A stretch of 5,486 nucleotides of DNA from Acidimicrobiia bacterium (GTDB taxonomy: Bacteria; Actinomycetota; Acidimicrobiia; IMCC26256; PALSA-555). A program made the translations under genes and the position numbers. Location of the stretch: contig JAFMJM010000172.1 of NCBI GenBank assembly GCA_017853455.1, positions 1 through 5,486 on the forward strand, written 5' to 3'. The notes beneath the pieces are model-generated. The model was not told the DNA's origin and ran no database searches. It saw only the letters and a list, made by a program, of their open reading frames with translations. Below are positions 1 to 5,428 of this stretch, piece after piece (the stretch's first letter is position 1; every line of letters begins with the position of its first letter).

Positions 1-1256
1 GTCGGCGCCACCGTCGTCGTCGTGGTCGGCACCGGGGCGACGAACCCGGTGTACAGCAGGCGGTCGGGGGTCCCGGCGCCGAGGGCCGTCAGCGTCCCGG
101 AGGTGGCGTTGGCGGTCAGCGCCGCAGCGACCTGGGACGGGCCGGCGGCCGGGTTCGCCGCGAGGTAGACCGCAGCTGCCCCCACGACGTGCGGGGTGGC
201 CATCGACGTCCCCGAGATCGTGTTCGTGGCCGTGGTGCTCGTGCTCCACGCCGAGGTGATGCCCACTCCGGGGGCGAGCAGGTCGACGCACGCCCCCCAG
301 TTCGAGAACGACGCCTGGGCGTCGGTGTTCGTCGACGCCCCCACCGTCAGCGCCGCCGGGGTGGCGGCCGGCGAGGAGGTGCAGGCGTCGGTCGCGCTGT
401 TGCCGGCGGCGACGCCGTAGACGACGCCGTCGGCGATCGAGCGGTTGATGGCGTCCTCGAGCGGCAGGTACCGACCGCCCCCGAGGCTCATGTTGGCCAC
501 CGCCGGCACGCCGGTCTGGTGGTTGGCGGTCACCCAGTCGACCCCGGCGATGACGCCGGAGTAGGAGCCCGAGCCGTTGCAGTCGAGGACCCGCACGCCG
601 ACGAGCGTCACGGCGTCGGCGACCCCGTAGGTCCGACCGCCGATGGTGCCGGCGACGTGCGTACCGTGCCCGTTGCAGTCGATGCCGTTGCGGCCGTCGC
701 CGACGGTGTCGGTGCCGACGACGGCGCGGCCGCCGAACTCGACGTGACCCGGCGTGATGCCGGTGTCGATCACGTACGCGGTCACCCCGGCGCCGTCGTT
801 CGCGGTCGTGTAGCTGCCGTCGAGTGGGAGGCGGCGCTGGTCGAGGCGGTCGAGGCCCCAGGTGGCACCCGACTGGGTGGAGTCCGCCCGCACGACCGCG
901 TCCTCCGTGACCGAGGCCACCGCCGGGTTGCGGGCCAGGACCTGGGCCCGGGCCTCGGTGGTCCGGATCGCGAACCCGTCGAGGGCCGCGCCGTAGACGT
1001 GGGTGACGTCACCGCCGAGCTGACGGGCCAGCACGGACGCGGTGGCGGCGACGTCGACGGCTCCCGGCTTCAGGACCACGACGTACGAGCCCGCCACGGG
1101 GTCGGCCGCCCGACGGACGTCGGCCGGTCCCCCCGGGCCGGCGGTCTGGGCCCCGGCGAGCGGAGCCGCCACCGTGACGAGGGCGCCGAGCACCAGGGCG
1201 GCGAACACGCCACGGCCGATGCGCCGACCGGCCTCTCCTCGGAATCGCTGCGCCAT
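1..1256 (-). CDS. Secreted subtilisin-family (S8) serine protease, aqualysin/proteinase K type; C-terminus beyond the window
   Basis: Exported endopeptidase; 418 codons are visible and the frame is still open at position 1. Residues 1-36 look like a Sec signal peptide: basic start, hydrophobic stretch at about 17-34, likely cleavage after AGA36. Residues 58 to about 125 match an inhibitor I9 propeptide (SYVVVLKPG at the start, PAVASVTEDAVV at the end), which folds the enzyme and is then removed. The catalytic triad is intact: Asp164 in VIDTG, His197 in NGHGTHVAGT, Ser351 in GTSMATPH, with oxyanion Asn286 in AAGNS. Four cysteines (194, 226, 292, 323) have the spacing of the two aqualysin I disulfides. 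After the catalytic domain, VPTTTTTVAP begins a Thr/Pro linker, so another domain or a wall-associated tail probably follows outside the window. The ATG at 1256 is chosen because GGGAG lies 7 bases upstream and the signal peptide starts there. A sigma-28-like promoter lies upstream. The family call is very secure; the substrate is unknown. Confidence 0.96.
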   Translation of the reverse strand, partial: MAQRFRGEAGRRIGRGVFAALVLGALVTVAAPLAGAQTAGPGGPADVRRAADPVAGSYVVVLKPGAVDVAATASVLARQLGGDVTHVYGAALDGFAIRTTEARAQVLARNPAVASVTEDAVVRADSTQSGATWGLDRLDQRRLPLDGSYTTANDGAGVTAYVIDTGITPGHVEFGGRAVVGTDTVGDGRNGIDCNGHGTHVAGTIGGRTYGVADAVTLVGVRVLDCNGSGSYSGVIAGVDWVTANHQTGVPAVANMSLGGGRYLPLEDAINRSIADGVVYGVAAGNSATDACTSSPAATPAALTVGASTNTDAQASFSNWGACVDLLAPGVGITSAWSTSTTATNTISGTSMATPHVVGAAAVYLAANPAAGPSQVAAALTANATSGTLTALGAGTPDRLLYTGFVAPVPTTTTTVAP

Positions 1257-1263
1257 GGTCGAT

Positions 1264-1268
1264 CTCCC
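1264..1268 (-). promoter_or_regulatory. Ribosome binding site of the subtilase gene
   Basis: GGGAG on the minus strand, 7 bases before the ATG at 1256. It supports that start over other possible starts in this GC-rich leader. Confidence 0.7.
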
Positions 1269-1274
1269 GCTCCG

Positions 1275-1297
1275 GACCGGCATTCTCGCGTCCGGTC
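1275..1297 (-). promoter_or_regulatory. Inverted repeat (possible hairpin) in the subtilase 5' leader
   Basis: GACCGG (1275-1280) and CCGGTC (1292-1297) are perfect 6-base inverted arms around an 11-base loop. An alternative 6-base pairing, CCGGAC (1272-1277) with GTCCGG (1290-1295), overlaps it, so the leader could form either of two stems. It sits just upstream of the ribosome binding site and downstream of the predicted promoter. Short GC arms are common in such DNA, so a regulatory role is only possible. Confidence 0.3.
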
Positions 1298-1308
1298 TCC
1301 CCCGGGTG

Positions 1309-1336
1309 GTATCGGCCGGTCCCGAACCGGACTGAA
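1309..1336 (-). promoter_or_regulatory. Sigma-28 (FliA/WhiG)-like promoter of the subtilase gene
   Basis: On the minus strand, TTCAG (1336-1332), 15 bases, then GCCGATAC (1316-1309). The downstream block agrees with the GCCGATAA -10 element of FliA/SigD/WhiG sigma factors. The upstream block and spacing resemble the CTCAA/G-N15-17 form that I recall for motile actinobacteria. The match extends upstream as TGACTTCAGTC, which recurs before the beta-helix gene with the same internal spacing. The -10 block ends 52 bases before the ATG, which would give a leader of roughly 45 bases. The sigma assignment is by motif comparison only. Confidence 0.6.
1316..1330 (-). promoter_or_regulatory. Small palindrome inside the promoter spacer
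   Basis: CCGGT (1316-1320) and ACCGG (1326-1330) form a perfect 5-base inverted repeat around 5 bases, lying between the -35-like and -10-like blocks. This is a position where a regulator could block or assist polymerase. The arms are short and GC-rich, so chance is a real alternative. The beta-helix promoter does not have it. Confidence 0.25.
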
Positions 1337-1359
1337 GTCACACTTCGGGACCGCCGAGC

Positions 1360-1393
1360 CCACCCGGACGCTGGGGTCGCCCCCGGCGGGTGG
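1360..1393 (-). terminator. Hairpin just downstream of the beta-helix gene, possible terminator
   Basis: CCACCCG (1360-1366) pairs with CGGGTGG (1387-1393), and inside it GGGG (1373-1376) pairs with CCCC (1380-1383). Together they give a nested stem that begins 7 bases after the beta-helix stop codon. No U-run follows on the minus strand. It is therefore either a terminator without a U-tract, as is common in actinobacteria, or an mRNA 3'-end stabiliser. Confidence 0.45.
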
Positions 1394-1399
1394 AGGACC

Positions 1400-2812
1400 T
1401 CAGCGGGTGGTCACGAGGAGGGCCGAGCCGGCTCCGGGAAACTGGTTGATCCCGACGACGACGTCGAGGGCGTCGCGGTTCTCGACGGCCGGCAGCTTGC
1501 GGGCTGCCGGGAACTGCACGGTGTTGCCCTGGATCGCCACGCCCTTGACCCGGGACAGGAAGAAGCCACCCTTCGAGCCGGTGTCGGTGACCGAGCCCCA
1601 GAACTGGAAGGTGTTGTCGGCGAAGACGAACGGACCCCGGTAGCCGCTCATCGGGCCGTAGACCCAGACCAGACCACCGGTCGGGGCGACGCCGGTGTTG
1701 CCCCGGACCGTCACGTTGCGGACGTTGGTGCCCGCACCCCCGTTCGCCAGCCAGAAGTTGCGGGCGGTGCCGGTGGTGTTGTTGGAGATCGTGATGTCGA
1801 CGGTCCCGTCGGTGCTCACGTTGGGCTCCAGGTCGATCATCGACCGCCCGACCTTCTCGATGGCGTTGCGATCGATCACGACGCCCTGCGCGGCGACGAT
1901 CGAGATGCCCTGACGCCCGGCGCCGGAGAAGGTGGAGCCGGTCACGGTGACGTTGCGGGTCCAGGCACCGCCGCTCGCACCCAGGTAGACGAAGTCTCCG
2001 TAGACGTTCTTGATCGTCAGGTTCTCCAGCCGGGCGGTGTTGACCCCCGACAGCGCCACCCCGTGTTGGAACGCCTTGGTCGCGTCGTAACTGCCCGGGG
2101 TCGGGTCGGCGCCGACGATCGAGAGATTGCGCAGCACGATCCCCGATCCACCGATCACCCAGACGTGGCGACGGTTCTGGTCACCGGGGGCCACGGCCTT
2201 CAGGGTGGCGCCGTTGCCCTCGATGGTCAGGTTGCGCTTGCCCCGGAGGTAGAGGGTGCTGTCGATCCGGTAGCAGCCGCCGCTCCGGAGGTTGATCGTG
2301 GCTCCGGCCGGCGCCCGGGTGATCAGGTCGGCCAACGCCGCGGTGACGTCGACCGAGCAGTCGCCGGCGATGCCCCGGGGGCCCGGTACGGCCGGCACGG
2401 TCGTCGGCGGGACCGTGGTCGGGGGCACGGTGGTCGGGGGCACGGTGGTCGGGGGCACGGTCGTCGGCGGCACGGTCGTCGGGGGAACCGTGGTCGGCGG
2501 GACCGTGGTCGGGGGCACGGTCGTCGGCGGAACCGTGGTCGGGGGCTCGACGGTGGGCGGCACCGGCGGCACCGTCGTCGACGGCGGGGTCCCGTTCTCG
2601 TCGTCGTCGTCGGTGTCGGTGACCGACACCGACGCCTTCACGATCCTCGGCGCGGCGACGGCGTCGGCCGCCCGCTCACCCACCGCAGGCGTCGACGACG
2701 TGCCGCCACCGACCAGGGCGCCGACCACCAGGGCCAGCACGGCGAGGACCGCCATGCCCAACCCCCGGATCCGTCGCCCCGTCGGTCGGGTGCGTCGCGT
2801 CGTGCCGTTCAT
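1400..2812 (-). CDS. Exported right-handed parallel beta-helix protein with a (PTTVP)10 linker
   Basis: A 470-residue exported protein in three parts. Residues 1-40 are an Arg-rich head plus a hydrophobic segment (about 18-37), acting as a signal peptide or membrane anchor. Residues 60-148 are a low-complexity stalk: an acidic patch (DDDDEN, 68-73), then Pro/Thr with ten exact PTTVP units at 91-140. Residues 150-470 are the helix domain. It opens with DVTAALADLI and an INLRSGGCYRI segment typical of pectate-lyase-like folds, followed by about nine coils with Asn-ladder motifs such as LRNLSIVG, LENLTIKNV, TRNVTVTG and VAIQGNTVQF. Cys152 and Cys180 could form a disulfide. Such domains bind or cleave polysaccharides or act as surface adhesins. 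I see no recognisable catalytic motif, so an enzyme activity cannot be assigned. The ATG at 2812 has GAGGAG 6 bases upstream. It has its own sigma-28-like promoter, like the protease gene that follows. Confidence 0.9.
   Translation of the reverse strand: MNGTTRRTRPTGRRIRGLGMAVLAVLALVVGALVGGGTSSTPAVGERAADAVAAPRIVKASVSVTDTDDDDENGTPPSTTVPPVPPTVEPPTTVPPTTVPPTTVPPTTVPPTTVPPTTVPPTTVPPTTVPPTTVPPTTVPAVPGPRGIAGDCSVDVTAALADLITRAPAGATINLRSGGCYRIDSTLYLRGKRNLTIEGNGATLKAVAPGDQNRRHVWVIGGSGIVLRNLSIVGADPTPGSYDATKAFQHGVALSGVNTARLENLTIKNVYGDFVYLGASGGAWTRNVTVTGSTFSGAGRQGISIVAAQGVVIDRNAIEKVGRSMIDLEPNVSTDGTVDITISNNTTGTARNFWLANGGAGTNVRNVTVRGNTGVAPTGGLVWVYGPMSGYRGPFVFADNTFQFWGSVTDTGSKGGFFLSRVKGVAIQGNTVQFPAARKLPAVENRDALDVVVGINQFPGAGSALLVTTR
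2397..2546 (-). repeat. Ten tandem 15-bp units encoding PTTVP
   Basis: Ten consecutive 15-base units encode the Pro/Thr stalk of the beta-helix protein. The protein repeat is exact, but the DNA units differ at synonymous positions (for example the Thr, Val and Pro third bases alternate among C, G and T). The array is therefore not freshly duplicated as a whole, although adjacent units around 2412-2456 are identical. Copy number is likely to vary between strains. Confidence 0.95.
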
Positions 2813-2818
2813 CGGAGA

Positions 2819-2824
2819 CTCCTC
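2819..2824 (-). promoter_or_regulatory. Ribosome binding site of the beta-helix gene
   Basis: GAGGAG on the minus strand, 6 bases before the ATG at 2812. This is a strong Shine-Dalgarno match and fixes the start. Confidence 0.8.
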
Positions 2825-2859
2825 GGGTCGTCGGCCACCGCGTCGGTGACCTCACCCGA

Positions 2860-2887
2860 CCATCGGCACGTCGGACTCCCGACTGAA
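2860..2887 (-). promoter_or_regulatory. Sigma-28 (FliA/WhiG)-like promoter of the beta-helix gene
   Basis: On the minus strand, TTCAG (2887-2883), 15 bases, then GCCGATGG (2867-2860). The upstream block is embedded in TGACTTCAGTC, identical to that before the subtilase gene, with the same 13 bases between TGACTTCAGTC and GCCGAT. The first three bases of that block (TGA, 2891-2889) are also the stop codon of the hydrolase gene, so the promoter directly abuts that gene. The -10 block ends 47 bases before the ATG. Its last two bases depart from the GCCGATAA consensus, so it may be the weaker of the two promoters. Confidence 0.55.
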
Positions 2888-2888
2888 G

Positions 2889-3923
2889 TCAGGAATCCCG
2901 CACGAACCGCCCGGTCGGCGGCGCGGCGACGACCTCGAGTCGGTCGGGCCACCCCTTGAGTGTGCCGTCCAGGAACGCGATCGTGAGGTCGGCCACACCG
3001 GCGAACCACGGAGACGCCGGATCGCGGAAGGGCGGCAGGTGCGTCGCGCCCACGAGGCCGATCGTCCAGTGCGGGTCACCCAGGTTCTCGCGATCCCACG
3101 CCAGTGCCGTGACCGAGTCCTGGAGCTCGTCGGCGGTGCCCGTCAGGTGCAGGACCGCCACCCCGTTGTCGCGCTCGACCGGGCCGTTGACGTTGCCGAG
3201 GATCCCGGCCATGGCCACCACCGCCCGCACCCGGGGATCCCGGCAGCACCGCAGGAAGCCGATCCCGTAGGCCACCGCCTCACCGTCGGAGTGCCCGGCC
3301 GCGGCCACCCGGTCCGGGTCGACCAGTCCGGCGAACACCGGCGCACCTGCCACACCCGCCGCACCCGGGGCGACGGCGGCGTCGGCGAGCAGACGGGTCA
3401 GCACGAACCGGGCGTCGGCGAACGACCTGGCGTAGTCGACATGGTCCGGGCCCGCCGGCTCCCCCGACAACAGCGGGTACGTCGGAGCGGCGACCACGTA
3501 CCCCGCGGCCGCCCAGCGGGTGAGCAGCTCCCGGTAGGTGGCCGGGGTGACGGCGTACCCGTGGGAGAACAGCACCAGCGGGAACGGCCCGTCGGCCCGG
3601 TCGGGGGATCCGTCGGCGTTCACCGGGTACCAGATCGTCACCGGGAACGTGCGGGACGGAGCGCCCGGCCACGAGCCGCTGGCCGAGGTCGGCCGGGTGG
3701 AGTCGACGTACTCGGTCGTCGTCTCACCGACCGCGAACGTCCGCCCGACCGTGGCGGCGACCCGGGCCGCGGCGTCGGTGGTGGTCGTCGTTGGTGCCGA
3801 TGCCGCGGTCGCAGTCGGGTTCGTCGGCACCGTTGACCGGCCGTTCGCCCGGGGAGACCCCCCGCAGGCCGCGAGCAGGGTCGACACCACGACCACCACG
3901 ACCGGCACCACCCGACGCCCCAT
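2889..3923 (-). CDS. Lipoprotein alpha/beta-hydrolase (chlorophyllase/dienelactone-hydrolase-like)
   Basis: Predicted secreted, membrane-tethered esterase or lipase-like hydrolase of 344 residues. A hydrophobic head (7-19) ends in the lipobox LAAC with Cys20, followed by a Pro/Thr-rich spacer (about 30-50). The fold shows an oxyanion segment LVLFSHGYAVTP (116-127), the nucleophile elbow GHSDG with Ser212, a probable acid Asp265 in LTGTADELQDS, and His295 in GATHLPPF. The twin cysteines 226-227 in FLRCCRDPRV recur in related actinobacterial hydrolases, from memory, and may be a vicinal disulfide or structural. The family covers ester hydrolases of varied substrates, and nothing here fixes the substrate. 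The gene starts 39 bases after the ferric-reductase-like gene, so it is probably on the same transcript. No good Shine-Dalgarno precedes the ATG at 3923, but the lipoprotein signal supports that start. The next promoter begins immediately at its stop codon. Confidence 0.9.
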   Translation of the reverse strand: MGRRVVPVVVVVVSTLLAACGGSPRANGRSTVPTNPTATAASAPTTTTTDAAARVAATVGRTFAVGETTTEYVDSTRPTSASGSWPGAPSRTFPVTIWYPVNADGSPDRADGPFPLVLFSHGYAVTPATYRELLTRWAAAGYVVAAPTYPLLSGEPAGPDHVDYARSFADARFVLTRLLADAAVAPGAAGVAGAPVFAGLVDPDRVAAAGHSDGEAVAYGIGFLRCCRDPRVRAVVAMAGILGNVNGPVERDNGVAVLHLTGTADELQDSVTALAWDRENLGDPHWTIGLVGATHLPPFRDPASPWFAGVADLTIAFLDGTLKGWPDRLEVVAAPPTGRFVRDS

Positions 3924-3962
3924 CGCCGTGCACGGTACCGAGCCGGCGTGACCCCCCGTCGG

Positions 3963-4517
3963 TCAGACGCGGGCGCCACCCGGCGCGACGCTGGGTTCGG
4001 ACCGCGACACCCACAACAGGGCGCTCACCAGCGCGACCACGACCCCGACGCCGATGGCGACGCCACCGGCCAGGACCGTCTTGACGTCGGTCCCGGCAGC
4101 GAGGGCGTGGATCGTGACGATCGCGAACAGGCCGTAGCTCGTCACGTGGATCTGGCGCCACACCGGTCGCGACAGGTGCTTCTGGAGCAGCGACGTGCCC
4201 TCGATCGCGAGCAGCAGGTACAGCCCGACGATGCCCACGGCCACCGCGACCGGGTGCCACGACGCCACGAACGGCACGAGCAGCGACGGCACGGTGAAGT
4301 CGGTGTAGCCGTCGGCGAGGAGGGCCACGACGTGCACGACGACGAACATGACCGCCAGGGCACCGAGCCAACGGTGGACGCCGAGCATCCACCACTGCCG
4401 TGCCCGCTTGCCGAAGGCACGGGTGGCGTGGAGGAAGCCCCAGAGCATCGAGGCGACCAGCAGGCCCCAGGCGACGAGCCCGGTGCCGCGGGAGACGTAC
4501 CAGGCGAGGTGGCTCAT
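3963..4517 (-). CDS. Ferric-reductase-like transmembrane heme protein
   Basis: A 184-residue integral membrane protein with about five helices (roughly 9-29, 48-68, 88-107, 124-141 and 149-170). It matches the ferric-reductase-like transmembrane domain, which binds b-type hemes and passes electrons across the membrane. Two histidine pairs fit heme ligation: His48/His62 (VHRWLG and VVVHVV, 14 apart) and His124/His137 (QIHVTSYG and IVTIHAL, 13 apart). These resemble the paired spacing of the ferric reductase/NOX superfamily. There is no fused FAD/NAD domain, so it must take electrons from or give them to a partner; a flavinylated protein matured by the neighbouring ApbE is a natural candidate. 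Its ATG overlaps the apbE stop codon (ATGA), indicating translational coupling, and GGAAG lies about 10 bases upstream. The MsrQ/YedZ-like branch is an alternative, but no msrP gene is visible. Confidence 0.87.
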   Translation of the reverse strand: MSHLAWYVSRGTGLVAWGLLVASMLWGFLHATRAFGKRARQWWMLGVHRWLGALAVMFVVVHVVALLADGYTDFTVPSLLVPFVASWHPVAVAVGIVGLYLLLAIEGTSLLQKHLSRPVWRQIHVTSYGLFAIVTIHALAAGTDVKTVLAGGVAIGVGVVVALVSALLWVSRSEPSVAPGGARV

Positions 4518-5428
4518 ACGACGAATGCTTCCATGCCGGAGCGGACGACGTCGCCCGCGTCGTCGACCAGGAACCCGGAGGCACCGTGCCGGGCGATCAG
4601 CGCCGCACCCTCGACCGGACCGGCGACGAACGCCGCCTTGGCGAGCACCTCGGCCCACCAGGCCTGGCCCGCCACGACGGTCACCCCGGCCAGACCCGAC
4701 GTGGCCGAGCGTCCGGTCGACGGGTCGACGAGGTGGTGGCGCCGGTCGTCGGCCGGACCCCACGTGCGCCGGGTCCGGCAGGTGGTGACGACGGCACCGT
4801 CGTTGAGGTGCACGTGGTCGATCGAGGCGCCCGTGAGCGGGTGCTCGACGTCGATGGCCCAGCCCAGGCCGTCGGGGGAATCGCCCACGACCCGCAGGTC
4901 ACCACCGACGTTCACGCACGCGCCGTCGACGCCCGAGGCGAGCAGCTCCTCCGCCACCAGGTCGGCGGCGAAGCCCTTGCCGATGCCGCCGGCGTCGAGG
5001 CGCACGCCCCGGGGCACCGTGACCGTGCCGATGAAGTCGTCGACGACGACGCCACCGCAGCCCGGCGCGGCGCCGGGGGTCGCGGCCGCACCGGGCGCGG
5101 TGGAGATCTCGTCGAAGTCACGGTCGTAGCCGAGCGCCACGAGCGCGTCGTGCACGGTGGGGTCGAAGCGACCGTCGGTGCGCTCCCAGCCGTCGACGGC
5201 GTGCGCCAGCAGGGCACGGGTCTCCTCCGAGACGATGGCGGGCGAGCCGCTCACCCGGTTGAGGCGGGAGATCTCGCTGTCGGGGAGGAACCGGCTCCAC
5301 CGCGCCTCGAGGGACTCGAGGTGGGTGCGGGCACGGGCCAGCGCGGCGTCGGCCTCGGCGGGAGTCGGGGCCACGACCACCACGTGGGCGGTCGTGCCCA
5401 TCACCCGGAACTCGGTCTCAGCTTCCAC
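4514..5428 (-). CDS. apbE: FAD:protein FMN transferase (ApbE family)
   Basis: Transfers FMN from FAD onto a Ser/Thr of flavoproteins such as FMN-binding-domain electron carriers. The 304 residues hold the usual family marks: FRVMGTTA (7-14), SRFLPDSEISRLN (45-57), DGRFDPTV (85-92), DAGGIGKGFAADLV (145-158), VNVGGDLRV (172-180) and HLVDPSTGRSA (232-242). In the metal-binding region near the C-terminus, the family's usual Asp and Thr four residues apart are replaced by Glu260 and Lys264 (AWWAEVLAKAAFV). No signal peptide or lipobox is present, unlike many exported ApbE proteins. The start is taken as GTG at 5428, which keeps the conserved FRVMGT; an ATG at 5401 would cut into it. The frame stays open upstream to the window edge, so a longer start cannot be excluded. 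It overlaps the upstream gene's stop by 11 bases and shares ATGA with the downstream gene. No acceptor protein lies in the window. Confidence 0.93.
   Translation of the reverse strand: MEAETEFRVMGTTAHVVVVAPTPAEADAALARARTHLESLEARWSRFLPDSEISRLNRVSGSPAIVSEETRALLAHAVDGWERTDGRFDPTVHDALVALGYDRDFDEISTAPGAAATPGAAPGCGGVVVDDFIGTVTVPRGVRLDAGGIGKGFAADLVAEELLASGVDGACVNVGGDLRVVGDSPDGLGWAIDVEHPLTGASIDHVHLNDGAVVTTCRTRRTWGPADDRRHHLVDPSTGRSATSGLAGVTVVAGQAWWAEVLAKAAFVAGPVEGAALIARHGASGFLVDDAGDVVRSGMEAFVV

Noticed and set aside
1309..1340. Reading the shared element as an ordinary sigma-70 promoter (TGACT as -35)
   Set aside because: The distance from a TTGACA-like block to a TATAAT-like block would be about 20 bases and the -10 match is poor. 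The sigma-28 pattern fits both copies better.
189..1643. Long open frame on the plus strand (484 codons)
   Set aside because: It lies antisense to the protease and runs into the beta-helix gene and the promoter region. Its translation is Arg/Gly/Val-rich with no recognisable domain. It reflects the lack of stop codons in GC-rich DNA opposite real genes.
2397..2546. CRISPR-like array
   Set aside because: The 15-base units are contiguous with no spacers, and are in frame within a protein stalk.
2292..2849. Plus-strand frame with repeated VVGGT units
   Set aside because: It is the mirror image of the PTTVP repeat of the beta-helix gene. The beta-helix domain, signal segment and ribosome binding site all support the minus strand.
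3949..3965. TGACC-N7-GGTCA inverted repeat at the end of the ferric-reductase-like gene
   Set aside because: Only 5-base arms, one of which contains the stop codon, and no U-run. It is too weak to call a terminator between closely spaced genes.
3963..4763. A longer start at 4763 for the ferric-reductase-like protein
   Set aside because: The extra N-terminal part is Arg/Gly/Pro-rich and overlaps apbE deeply. The ATG at 4517 gives a clean first membrane helix and an ATGA junction.
3948..5129. Long open frame on the plus strand (393 codons)
   Set aside because: Antisense to the well-supported ferric-reductase-like and apbE genes; low-complexity His/Arg/Asp-rich translation and no ribosome binding site worth noting.
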